Source: Mesostigma viride (taxonomy: Eukaryota > Streptophyta > Mesostigmatophyceae > Mesostigmatales > Mesostigmataceae). From it: a stretch of DNA of 64,000 nucleotides. The stretch is from NCBI GenBank assembly GCA_009746045.1, contig RPFO01001400.1:186001-250000 (forward strand), in the 5' to 3' direction. Made by a program: the position numbers and the translations under genes. How positions within the stretch are numbered: the first letter of the stretch is position 1; every line of letters starts with the position of its first letter. Of this stretch, positions 9,013 to 18,958 are shown piece after piece. Below the pieces are notes generated by a model. The model saw only the letters and a program-made list of their open reading frames with translations. It had not been told where the DNA came from and made no database searches.

Positions 9013-11796
9013 ATGGCTTCCGGTACACGGAGCCGCACGGGCGAACACACAGATACGCCAAGTGGCGAGGCCGCAGGGACCGTCCTGCCACGCTTTAGTG
9101 CGGACGAGGCCACGAGGTTGATGCAAACCCTCGTGGCGCAACCTGAACTGGCCAAGCAGTTCAAGCATCTGATGCTTGCTGCTGACGATGCACTGAATCG
9201 CGGCCCTCTCAAGCAAACGGAGGTGCCCGCGGATCTACCTGCCGACTATACGGCGGACGACGCAGCAGATTTTCTAGCTGCTCTCAAGCGTCTGCGCGAT
9301 GGACGCGCAGACAAAGATTCGGAGCTGATTGGCAAGTTCCGTGCAGTATTCTGCAGTACAACAAAGCACCCAAACATTGCCAATCTAGTTCGCATTGCGG
9401 ACGACAACAAACAAACCTGGGAAGTTTTTTACAACGGTCTAGATGCCCACTTGTCGCGGTCTAAGGAAGAGGCCGACGAGCAAGCCTTCAATGACTTCGA
9501 GGGCTATGCAGTTAATAAGGCAAATTTGCCCGGGGCTGCACGTGATTTCCAGGTCTTCGTGCACAAGCACAAGCTGCTAGATACTCTCAAGCCCATTTTC
9601 CTGTGCAATCGATTTCTCAAGAAATGCGACCTGTCGTCGGATGTGCATCTGACCATAGCGACGGAACTCAAAAAGAAGAGTGCTGTCAGTTTCGACGAGG
9701 GCATGCTGTATTTAATCTCATGCTTCAAGAGTGCGCAGTCCAAGCCGGCTGCCTCGGCTGCTCTGCCATCCCTGCGCAAGGTGGATGCCGGCGCGTCTTC
9801 TTCTTCAGGCGCAGAGGCTCCAATTACGCGGTCGGAGCTTACGGCCATCCTGAAAAAGGTCGTCGGCCACGGCAACAACGGGGGCCAGCGAGGGCGCAAG
9901 CGCGGGCATGGTGGCGACGCCAAGCAGGGTGATAATCCCCCGGCCAAGCGGCAGCAGGGGGCGTCTACTGACCGCAAGCAACGCTGTGAGCGCTGCTTCG
10001 GACGTCGCCATGTCCGGGATGACTGCCGAGTTCGCCCGGACCTGGAGCTCGAGGACAACCTTTGCCGCAAGTGCCACGACGTTCTGCGTGGTCACAGCGT
10101 GGAGGCGTGCAAGGCCAAGCGCATCGTCGTCCACGGCACACGCGAGGAGTGGGCAGAGCGACGGGCAGCACGAAAGTCAGGTGAGAGCACGCTCGATACC
10201 CCTTCTTTTGCTCAATGCGTCACGCTGAACCGGGCCGTCGTAGAGCCTGACGTCGTTCCTAAAAGCAACGTGACTGCATCCTCTGTCTCATTCCGTGATG
10301 TGCTCACGCAATCCGTTGATGCTGCTCTGGCTCTGTCGCGCCAGGATCACGTGCTTCCTGAGCACGGGTCTACAATGCGTGACCTAAGCAATGTGGTGTC
10401 TTCTAGGTCGGGTGTGTACAACGCCGAGCGACCAAGCACTACTGCAGCACCCCAGCTAGATACTGGGGCGGTTGGGCCTATGAGGAATGTTGTGACAGTG
10501 CAAGAGAATGCTGGGCGGGCAGATGTTCTCGGTACACACCACCCTAGTGTGGATCTTCACATTGGCAAGGTGCTCACACGGGCGGCCTTTCGTGCAGCCT
10601 CTGAAGCTGCCCAGTTAGCCAATGTCACTACCCCAGTAGTCACCCCACCTGTTGAGAATCCTGACAATGCCACTGCACCTCAGGCTGTCACCCTGAAACT
10701 GTTAGCATACCAGATGCACCGTGCATACGGGCATGAGGCCCAAGCCGAGGTAGAGGGGGCACACATGTTGGGGGCACCTTTATACAACGAGCTGAAGAAT
10801 GTGCGTGCTCAGTGTCCTGCCTGCATCAAGATCAGGAAGAAGTCGCGTAGGCGGCATGCCAAGACTCCACCCTTGGAGCGAGGGTACCTTGTGGGGGATG
10901 TCATGCACATGGAAGGGGGGGACACCTATTTCATAGTCAAGGATAGGTTCAGCAAGGCCACCTACATTGAGCCGCTGCCCCACATGTTTGAGGCTGACCT
11001 GCACAGGGCTATCAAGATCAGCCTGGCTTTCTTTCATCCCGTAGTGGAGCTCATGCTAGACCAGCAGTTCCGCTGTGTGCAAGGTTTGCCGGGGATGGAG
11101 GCCGTGGTCATCGTGGGGCGTGAGGATCACGGCAATATGGGCATGATAGATCGCACTGTAAGCTATGTCAAGACTGTGGCAGCCAAGCGACAGGATAACC
11201 CACATGGCAAATCCTACGCGGTCAAGACGGCGTGGTGCAAGGAGCTCATGCATGTGTGCAACCATAGGCACGTGCTTGATGTCAAGGGCTTTGGGCTAGT
11301 CACGCCTCGGGGGCTGTCAGCGGGCACCTACTCACCCGAGGTAGTAGAGGCATACCAACAGCATCTACAGGATACCGCCGCCAAGCTGCGGCTCAAGGAT
11401 GCCACGCTGCCTGATTTGTCTAGCGCTTTTGAGGTCGGGCAGTTGGTCATGTTCCACAAGGAGAGCTCGCCCAGCGGCAAACGGGGCACCATGCAGGGGC
11501 CTGGGGCCATCACAAAGTTAGACTGGCCGCTGCGGGTCATAGACATAGAGTGGAATGATCGGGTGTATAGGGTACCATGGGCATCGGTGGCAGGCTATAA
11601 GCAAGGGGATAGCATGGAGAGTGAGCTGGCAGCCAACAGGGCACTGGGGTGGGTAGTGAAGGATAATGCGCCTGTCGTAGCATCTGAGGTGGTACCCCAC
11701 GGGTCGCTCCCAGGGGCAGACACAGCTACACCCCCCCCTCCCCTGGGCCCCAATATGACCCCGTGGATGGGTGGGATGAGGATGGGGTGGGTTTGA
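9013..11796 (+). CDS. A1 Gag-integrase polyprotein
   Basis: 927 codons from the first ATG after the LTR; the same start exists in A2. Residues 1-300 are a gag-like helical region. Near 325-370 lie two zinc knuckles, C-E-R-C-F-G-R-R-H-V-R-D-D-C (CX2CX4HX4C) and a variant CX2CX6HX4C. The integrase follows: H569 and H574 (H-R-A-Y-G-H) with C601 and C604 form the HHCC zinc site. The core shows Asp 629 (G-D-V-M-H) and Asp 683 (L-D-Q-Q-F), while at the third position G-M-I-D-R-T gives Asp 713 where Glu is expected. A C-terminal V-G-Q-L-V-M-F-H-K ... G-K-R-G segment resembles the SH3-like integrase tail. No protease lies between gag and integrase. The stop at 11794 overlaps the next frame, so pol needs a -1 shift. 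Confidence 0.8.
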   Translation: MASGTRSRTGEHTDTPSGEAAGTVLPRFSADEATRLMQTLVAQPELAKQFKHLMLAADDALNRGPLKQTEVPADLPADYTADDAADFLAALKRLRDGRADKDSELIGKFRAVFCSTTKHPNIANLVRIADDNKQTWEVFYNGLDAHLSRSKEEADEQAFNDFEGYAVNKANLPGAARDFQVFVHKHKLLDTLKPIFLCNRFLKKCDLSSDVHLTIATELKKKSAVSFDEGMLYLISCFKSAQSKPAASAALPSLRKVDAGASSSSGAEAPITRSELTAILKKVVGHGNNGGQRGRKRGHGGDAKQGDNPPAKRQQGASTDRKQRCERCFGRRHVRDDCRVRPDLELEDNLCRKCHDVLRGHSVEACKAKRIVVHGTREEWAERRAARKSGESTLDTPSFAQCVTLNRAVVEPDVVPKSNVTASSVSFRDVLTQSVDAALALSRQDHVLPEHGSTMRDLSNVVSSRSGVYNAERPSTTAAPQLDTGAVGPMRNVVTVQENAGRADVLGTHHPSVDLHIGKVLTRAAFRAASEAAQLANVTTPVVTPPVENPDNATAPQAVTLKLLAYQMHRAYGHEAQAEVEGAHMLGAPLYNELKNVRAQCPACIKIRKKSRRRHAKTPPLERGYLVGDVMHMEGGDTYFIVKDRFSKATYIEPLPHMFEADLHRAIKISLAFFHPVVELMLDQQFRCVQGLPGMEAVVIVGREDHGNMGMIDRTVSYVKTVAAKRQDNPHGKSYAVKTAWCKELMHVCNHRHVLDVKGFGLVTPRGLSAGTYSPEVVEAYQQHLQDTAAKLRLKDATLPDLSSAFEVGQLVMFHKESSPSGKRGTMQGPGAITKLDWPLRVIDIEWNDRVYRVPWASVAGYKQGDSMESELAANRALGWVVKDNAPVVASEVVPHGSLPGADTATPPPPLGPNMTPWMGGMRMGWV

Positions 11797-14080
11797 CGGG
11801 ACCTAGTGCACGTAGTGACTCACCTCCTGTGCTAGCCACGGATAATGTGGGAGGCCCGCCTAGCGTGGCCTCGCCGGAGGGTCAGGGTCCTGCCCATGCG
11901 CCTCGCCCACCTAGGGACCTGGCTTCAACGGTCACGGCCTTGTGGCGTGCTCAGGCGCTTAAAGCGAAAGCTGCATCAGGGGTGGCTCAGGTCAAAACTC
12001 TCTCACAGGGGGTCAGGCCGGTTAAGTCAGCCTTGTTTCCTACGTGTAGACCGTGGCAGCTGGTGGCTGTGGACACGCAAGCATCCGTGTCTATTATCTC
12101 TCGTCGGGCAGCCACCCTGTATCCAGTGCTAGAGTCGCCGTACAAATCGGTGACCGACTTTGCAGGCACTTCGGCATATCAAGTTACCGGGATGGTGGTG
12201 CTGCCGGTGTTGGGCATTGACACGCCGTTTCACGTCGTGGATGGCTACGAGGATGTGGCCTTGCTGGGCGAACCTTTCGTATCATACCCGGGGTTCTCAG
12301 TGTCCGCTGACTTGCTGTCAGTCGCGGGGGTGGGCAGCATCCCGCTTCGCGAGTACCACGCTCCATTGGGGGTGGTGGTCGGGCAGCCCGGCGTCGTGCG
12401 GCGCTTACCGATGGCGGCGTTTTCCACACCGCCGCTCGTCCAGTCCATCATTCAGCCTCAGGATTGGCACCCGCGCAGCTTCGGCCTCCACTCACACTCA
12501 CTGGCGGCGGATAGCCCTGTGACGTGGGAGCAACTTGTCCTGGACTGTCAAGATCCTCTCAAGTTTGCTTTGTGGCGCGACGCGTTCATTCGAGCCAAGG
12601 AGCAGTGGCGAGAGCGCGAGGTCTACCGAGGATTGGAGAGTGTGCCAGCCGGGGCCACGCGGTTGCGGTTGAAGTTCGTGCTCACCTACAAGCCGGACGA
12701 GACCAACTCTTCGGTGGTGTTCCGGGTAGGCCCGTGGTCACGGAGACGAAGGGGTCCTCCCCGCTGGATGCCAAGGATCTTTATACCCCTGGGCTCAACC
12801 ATGTTTCGCATCGGCTACTGACGGTCATCTACTTGGGCAAGCGGAACGCGGGCAAGGACTACGGGATGTGGTGCGGTGACTTTCAGCGGGCATTCCTCCA
12901 CAGCGACGCTGGGGTCGCGCAGCAAACATGGCAAGGCACCCGCTACGTGGTGAAGGTCCCGGTGGTCTGGCAGGATGGCACCATTGGCAGCGAGTATATC
13001 GAGCTGTTGACAGGGGTGGAGGGGCTGCAGAGCTCTCCCATCATCTTCCGCATTTCCGCGGAGGAGGTCTTGCAGAGCTTAGGGGCCACGTACCATCGCG
13101 CGGATCCTAACTTCTTTGTGGTCCCCACCGGCGTCCCTGGCGAGCCAGCCCTCTTCGTGTGGCATGGCGATGACTTCAAGCTGGTGGCACCTCGCACCTT
13201 TGCTACCCAGTTTCTTGCTGCAGTGGCGGCTAAGTTTCCCCTGGGCAGGGCGGTGGATCATGAGGAGGGTAAACCCGTGGTGTTTTGCGGCGTGCAGTCT
13301 ACGTTGCAGCGGGATTCGCGTTCTGGCGAATGGGTCATGCACATGCAGGATAGCCGCAACTATGTGGTTGACCTGCTGGCCGACCTCCCGTCCCCGCTGT
13401 TGGCAACCCATGGGCCCTCGGTTAAGGGCAAGCTCGGGTGGTTGGCGGACACGGTGGCACCTGATTTGGCAGTGCTCGCTCGCCTGCCCGATGATGTGCT
13501 GGAAGGACTAGGGTCCATTCATGTTCGGCGGCAGCTGGCCATGACGCCCGGCATTGTGCTTCGTGGGCTCGATTGCTCACAGCCGGTGCACCTCGAGATA
13601 GTGACGGATGCTAATCTAGAGACGCGCACAGTCAGCCAAGTGCGGGCCCGCATGGGGGCACTGTTCTTTATCAGCAATGAGGGCCAGCCTGGCATGTTGT
13701 TAGATTGGTACTCGCGCTTGCACAGCCGCATTGCCACTAGCCCCAACACGGCTGAATGCCGGGGCATTGTTTCAGCTATCTCACATGGCATGTGGCTGCG
13801 GTACTTGCTGGGTTGGGTATTTGGCTCGTGTGGGTTCACTCTTCACTGGACTAGCACGGTGCACACTGACTCACAAAGTTGTTTGGCCTTCCTTGACAAT
13901 CCCTATGCGCGGTCACAGGACGTTGATTACCTCGTACTCGCTGAGGCGGCCTCCTGCGTCACGCGTCTCCAGCACATCGCGGATGAACTCAATCCCGCGG
14001 ATGCACTCACCAAGGAGGCGCGGGAGGCTGCCCCGCAGTACGCAGTGTTGCGCAAGCGCATGACGATGCAACACCCGTGA
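11763..14080 (+). pseudogene. A1 protease-like, reverse transcriptase and RNase H polyprotein
   Basis: The frame overlaps the gag-IN ORF by about 140 bp in the -1 frame. The protease-like segment reads V-A-V-D-T-Q-A-S-V-S-I and later A-L-L-G-E-P-F-V. RT blocks are R-L-R-L-K-F-V-L, L-Y-T-P-G-L-N-H, C-G-D-F-Q-R-A-F-L, G-V-E-G-L-Q-S-S-P and the active site W-H-G-D-D-F (HGDD codons 13163-13174). RNase H shows V-T-D-A-N, N-T-A-E-C-R-G, V-H-T-D-S-Q-S and N-P-A-D-A-L-T-K. Compared with A2, one T is missing at about 12727 (GGGTAGG here, GGGTTAGG there), which breaks the frame between protease and RT. Everything else is open to 14080. The function is proviral cDNA synthesis; this copy would make truncated products. 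Confidence 0.85.
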
Positions 14081-14461
14081 GCCACACAGGGTTACGGCTC
14101 GGGCGCTTTATGAATACAGCCATAACTCACCCTGTGTTGCTAGCATTCACGAATATCATGGTGGTAGTTTTTTTTGCTTGTCCTGACCATACCCTAGCCA
14201 CGTTGGACGGTGCCTTGGGCCCGTCGGCGGGTCACTGGTCCTAATAAATGGGTCACCTTTTGTCTGGTGGCATAGTTGTTTTTTTCTCGATACTTATTAC
14301 ATCACTATTCATGTGTGATCACAAGGGCGCGGGTCGATACCGTGGTGATTTTGACGGCCTTGAGGCCCCCTTGAGTTCCCTACCTTAGAGGGTTTTGTAT
14401 GGTCTGCATTTGATGTAATTATTTTGATAATTAATCAAAGAACAAAAGAGTATGTCGGAGT
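14081..14461 (+). other. A1 3' noncoding region
   Basis: A possible AATAAA poly(A) signal lies at 14243-14248. A purine-biased CAAAGAACAAAAGAG stretch lies about 10-25 bp before the LTR; it is the only candidate polypurine tract and is not adjacent to the LTR. Confidence 0.4.
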
Positions 14462-14790
14462 TGAGTAACTCTAGAGCCCTAGGATCTGGCTCTAAGTTCC
14501 CCATGTCCGTCCGCACGCCTTCCGCTAGCGTCCGCTAAGCCGCCGGCTATAATCCGGCGGTCCGATGCGGTCGACCGGTCTAAGGGCGGCGCCTAGGGCC
14601 GGCGCCACCTAGGCCCCAGTCCGGGGCCTTATCCGGGTCGGTACGGACAGCTAGCTTGTCCAACGGTTACGGCTAACCGGATAGGCTTTGCTGGCTAAGA
14701 CATAAACCAGTGGTTGGCCAGCTCCGACAGCAGTTCTCTGTGTTCACCTTATCCTAAGCTCATCGTGACCGATCGCCATAGCTCAGCCGG
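14462..14790 (+). repeat. A1 3' LTR
   Basis: 329 bp, near-identical to the 5' LTR with a handful of substitutions and a 2-bp gap (CAACG versus CA near CAGTTCTC). Matching ends at AGCCGG, then LINE alpha sequence begins. Confidence 0.8.
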
Positions 14791-15789
14791 CGGGGGGGCG
14801 CCGAGCAGCCGGGACTGGGAGGAATGGTCGAGGCGCTGCTGTGGTGAGCCAGAGAGCGTCCGCGGCGCCGGCTGCGCGCCGCCGGCGGGCCGTTGGGCGT
14901 GACGCAGGCGTGTCCAGGCGTACTTGCCGTGCTGGTCCTTGAGGTGGGCGAAGTACTTGCGGACATGAAGGTCCTCCTGCTCGATCCTTGGTCGCCTGCC
15001 GGATGGCCGGGTGGTAATCGGCTTTGAGGTGGGCGTAGCCGGCGGGGTCGCGGTTGGATCGCGTCTAGGGCTTGCCGGGCCTGGATGACGGCGGGGAGCC
15101 GGTGCAGGCTGGTGAAGCGGGGCGGGCGGCGGTGGGGCAGCAGGGCCCCGGCCGCGGGCAGCTTGCCAGCGAGGTGCCGAAGGCCGGGCCGAAGCCGGGC
15201 CGGCAGCGACCAGCCGGACGTGGCTGGCCGGGATGTCCAGCGCGTCGACGAACGCCTCTGCCGCGCGCTTGTGGCCGCGTTTTTCAGGGAAGTCCTCCAG
15301 AGCGTCGTCAGATTTCTCGAGCAACTGAAGTGTGCGCAAATCAGGTGGTGCCACGTGCTTACGAAAGGGCGAGGGGATTCGCAGGCGGATGCGGGCGGTG
15401 ACGATGCGATGATCGGAGCGCACCAGGGGGATGACATGCGAGCAAGCAGCTAGTACAGATCCTTGATGACGCTTGCGCATTACAACATAGTCGATGCACC
15501 GTTCAGTGCCAGTTGGCGAGGTGTGTGTGACCAAAGCATCTGGACTATATGTGGAAAGCGGGTGTTGGCAGTGACCAAATCGCATGTCGTAAGCAAATCA
15601 GCAAAAAGTTCAGTGTTGGCATTGGAGACCGTGTACACCGTTGGGGGCGTGCTGACATCCGCCAGTACCCGGTGGTAGCGTTGCGTTGGCGTCCAGTAGC
15701 AGAGCGAGGTATAGTTGCGACCAGGGGTGCCGTTCGCCAGGTTCTCCAGCGCAGCAAAGAAGGCCTTGCGATCTTGTTCTGCATTACAA

Positions 15790-16406
15790 TTCGTTCAAGT
15801 GGCCCGCCGGAGCGGCTGTACAATTTTTCCCAGTGAGCGCGCTGCCAAGTGTACTTGTGGGCAAATTTTTAGGTGCCCCGTCACTTCGAGGTACTAAAAA
15901 TTAGGCTACGGTACGAATTCAGCGAATTTCAGCGAATTTTCAGTCGAACCAAAGGAAGTGACGCCAACTACCAAAAAGTTTCCGTTACGAATTTTCAGCC
16001 CAACACTCGCGCAAAATGAAGTGACGGCAACTACCAAAAAGTTTCCGTTACGAATTTTCACTCCCACACATTTGCACAAAAGGAAGTGACGGCAACTACC
16101 AAAAAGTTTCCGTTACGAATTTTCAGTCCCACACTTCGCGCAAATTTTAGTAGGGCTGCACGCAAGCTACCTTTCAAAATTTTGCGCTAGTATGGAACGC
16201 ATTTCATTCGTCTGGAGGAACGCTGCCCGCCAACTACCCCCGTTCAGAAAGTTCCGCCGAAATTTACCCGAGATTTGGAAATCTGAACGTGCGGTTGGAG
16301 TTTCGCGGGGAAACCCAAGTTCCCAAGTAATTCACCAATGACGCGCTTCGAACACTTGTCCGCTAAAACCTAAGCAGCCGCTCCGGCTGGCCACTTTAAA
16401 CGAAAC
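15790..16406. mobile_element. MITE-like insertion with about 28-bp inverted terminal repeats
   Basis: The left end, TTCGTTCAAGTGGCC-GCCGGAGCGGCTG type (15790-15818), is the imperfect reverse complement of 16375-16406. The insertion splits the LINE alpha endonuclease: coding similarity ends on one side (T-H-I-K-F) and resumes on the other (C-N-A-E-Q-D-R-K-A-F-F). No transposase is encoded. The interior holds three tandem copies of a 63-65 bp unit. I could not settle the exact duplication at the ends. Confidence 0.6.
15955..16146. repeat. Three-copy 63-65 bp tandem repeat
   Basis: Copies start at 15955, 16018 and 16083. Each begins GAAGTGACG(C/G)CAACTACC and includes GTTTCCGTTACGAATTTTCA. They differ mainly in the last 20 bp. 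Confidence 0.9.
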
Positions 16407-17511
16407 TTGATGTGGGTGGCCGGAGTGGGGTGCGTATAACCGACGCCCACCGTCAGGGCGTAGGTCGAGTGGCCCTCCACCGAATGAAAAGTGGCCACAA
16501 GGAGCCGAGCGTTGACCATGCAGCTGGGGTTCACCCATGTGGCGTACGGCGAGCGGGAAGCAGGGGAGACCGACGCCCCCGTTCCCGGTGCCGTCGCCGC
16601 CTCCGTAGTAGAACCGCCGGCCGTCGATGTCGTCAGCAGCAAGGGCAGTCGATCGGAGGTCCGATGCAGTGCGCCTGTGTTCTTGGATTCCCAGGATGGC
16701 GATATTATTGTCGATGCAGAAACCAATAAGATTGGAGACTCGATGGCACTGACAGTCGTCACTGCCGGCGCAGGCAGTGACAGCGGTCAGCGTCGGGCTG
16801 GAGCGTGCGGGCGTTGAAGGTGGCGATGACCAAGGGCGCGCGTTGACCGAAAAGCCGGGCCGGGTGCAGGCGGGGGTGGGGGCGGAGATGGAGCAGGGTG
16901 CATGGTGATGGGGGTGGGGAAGGAGGTGGTGGGGTATAGGGGGGGCGGGTTGAGGACTTGTCTTATGCTTTCAATCACCGTTTCGATTCTTCCTGCCAAC
17001 GCGTCGAGGCGACGCCGACGGTTGGCTCGGGTGGCCAGGTAGAATGAGTCTGCGTCTGCACGCATAAGAAATGCGTGCATGCATGCAGTCGGAGGAGGTT
17101 TCGGAGGCGGCCGCGCGAGGCGGGGCGAAGCTGGCTCCCTGCCGACCGGCCGTTGCTCTCTCTCCGACAGCCCGAGGGCTGCGAAGGCAAAGGGGCGGGA
17201 AGGGGAGTTAGGCAGATCCCACTCAGTGCTAGAGCCGCGGAGCCGCGGGGCCGCGAGCGTCGTCATTGATAGGAGAGAAGGGTAATTCGCAGCGCGGGCT
17301 CCGGCTCAGGTGCAAAGCGAACGAATTTATTAGGGGGACGGCCAAGCCTGGCAGCCATACCTGAGCTGAAGTTGCCCCGGCGGATCCCCACACGTGCTGC
17401 CAGGGCCGAGCAGGTTAACCGTCGATGCCGGTGGCGATGGCGCGGTGACGGCGGGGGCCGAGCAGGGGGCTGGGGCGCTGGCACGGCGGTATCCATGGGG
17501 CCGGGTCGCCG

Positions 17512-18329
17512 TCATTGGAGGAAGGTCCTGGCGGTAAAGGTCCTGGCTGTAATGTGGACGATGAAGACGCCATTAAAGAGGCGGGCATAGATGCTGCACC
17601 GTAGTTGCGGGTTGCATGGCCTGCTTGGCTGCCCGAGCCTCGTGGACCTCCGGCCGCGGTTCAGGGCGGCAGCCCGGGCCTCAAGCTCAGGCTCCGGGGT
17701 ATAGTAATCGTCTATGCTCAGTTTGGTATCGTGGAGGTTCCAGCGGGCCTTCTGCACCTGCGTTTGTCCTCCTTGCGGTGGAATTCCACCAAGACAGGGG
17801 CGGTGGGGCCGCCGAGCCGGCGTGCCGTTTTAATGACGACGCTTTGGGCCACGCCGAGCTTCCCCAGGAAGGGGTCGCCCCGGAGGTAGGTGCCCAGGCG
17901 TGCATCGTTGACGTTCGAGGGGACGCCACGTACCACAATACTGCATGAGCGAATGGGTTCGTGCATAGCATCCCGTGTGCTGGCCTTGACGGCTGTTTTG
18001 ATTTCGTTGATGAGCTCCGTAGGGTTCTGAAGCGTGGCGGCATAGGTGGTCTTGGCAGGAGTTATGGAGGCGGCAAGTTGTTGCTGGAGCTGGTGGAGGA
18101 GCTGCTGCTGCTGCTGCAGTCCGGCGGCTGCAATGTGGGTGATGGCGGAGTGGATGGAGTTAACGCCAAGCGCATTGGCGTGTTCCTGATATCTCTGCGA
18201 TTCCAGCGGCACCGGAACGAGTTCATTCCGACAAGTATCAAGAAAGTTATGGCGTTCCGACTTCCCGGTCGCGCGCGAGCGCGAGCCGGCTGTTCTTCTA
18301 AGTCGGACGTGAATATTTGCCGACGACAT
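17512..18329 (-). pseudogene. LINE alpha ORF1 (RNA-binding protein)
   Basis: The ATG is at 18329 (minus). There is an N-terminal basic region, then Gln-rich Q-Q-Q-Q-L-L-H-Q-L-Q-Q-Q (probably coiled coil), then C-S-I-V-V-R-G-V-P and V-L-V-E-F-H-R-K-E-D, an RRM-like fold as in L1 ORF1p. After a frameshift near 17750 comes the C-terminal domain, K-A-R-W-N-L-H-D-T-K-L-S-I-D-D-Y-Y-T. About 204 codons lie in the first frame and about 80 in the second. The product would coat LINE RNA. It lies directly upstream of the endonuclease part, the usual LINE order. Confidence 0.75.
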
Positions 18330-18371
18330 ATGGGGTCGACAGTAATTCCTGGGCTGACAGGAATTAGGTGC

Positions 18372-18958
18372 TGAACCTACGACGGTATTGGATTAATACG
18401 TCGTACGCAGGAAATAGGAACCGGCTTAACCTGTGGTCTGTTGGTACCGCAGGCTTAGTCCTGGACTTCTAGGTGCAGATGCAATAGTCACTGTGGACTG
18501 TGCTCTGTGGTCACTGTACCTGTATGGCAGACCTACTGTATAGGAACTGGGTGCTGTACAGGTAGTGAATACTGTACCGGGAGTGTTATTACTGAGCAGG
18601 CCTCCTAGGCTGCTCAGCAGGACTAGCCAAGCACAGTGCACAAGTATATAAAGAATACATAGGCCAGTGCCAATTGGGCAGATCTCTTGCGAGCCCGCCT
18701 CACGTGTGTTGCCTTGACTTGGCAAACTCGTATACAAGCCTCAAGTGTGTGAGCGCTGTAACATTATCCAATTTTAACAAAGCTCCGTTCCAATCACATT
18801 CACACATTGCTGCATTGCAACCATATCCTTATACATTGCGTTTTTTTACAAACGCTAACTCAAATTACAAGCAGTCTCGACGGAGCGGCCAGGAGGGTCG
18901 TTGCTGTTTGCTGCGTGCAGCGTTGACGACGTGGTGAAGCTCGTCGGGTGTCGAATGC
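18372..18958 (+). promoter_or_regulatory. Putative 5' LTR and leader of copia-like element B
   Basis: This noncoding stretch lies between the LINE alpha 5' end and the first ORF of element B. A TATA-like TATATAAAG lies at 18645-18653. It ends GAATGCA followed by TGGTGCAGG, which could be an LTR end plus primer-binding site, although that site is also the start of the next ORF. No second copy exists in the window, so the LTR identity is inferred from position. Confidence 0.4.

Larger units (their letters stand above)
8650..14790 (+). mobile_element. Copia-like LTR retrotransposon A1 (nearly complete)
   Basis: Direct repeats of about 330 bp (8650-8980 and 14462-14790) enclose gag-integrase and protease-RT-RNase H frames. 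It sits inside LINE alpha: the LINE RT lies to its left and the LINE endonuclease to its right, both on the minus strand. A near-identical partial copy, A2, lies at 20554-29061. I could not identify a target-site duplication. Apart from a one-base deletion in the RT frame the copy looks intact, so the family was active recently. The order gag-IN-PR-RT-RH differs from canonical copia. Confidence 0.85.
14791..17266 (-). pseudogene. LINE alpha ORF2, APE-type endonuclease part
   Basis: On the minus strand a Pro/Arg-rich N-terminus (17266-16800) shifts frame into L-V-I-A-T-F-N-A-R-T-L (about 16850-16815), the start of an APE endonuclease. Near 16705 I-A-I-L-G-I-Q-E-H-R gives the catalytic Glu. After the inserted element at 15790-16406 the C-terminal blocks are R-C-I-D-Y-V-V-M-R (about 15500) and V-R-S-D-H-R-I-V (about 15420), the Asp-His motif. 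The frame then runs through a linker (H-V-R-K-Y-F-A-H-L) up to the A1 junction at 14790. Several frameshifts separate these blocks. The endonuclease would nick target DNA. Linker and RT continue beyond A1 at 8649. Confidence 0.75.
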
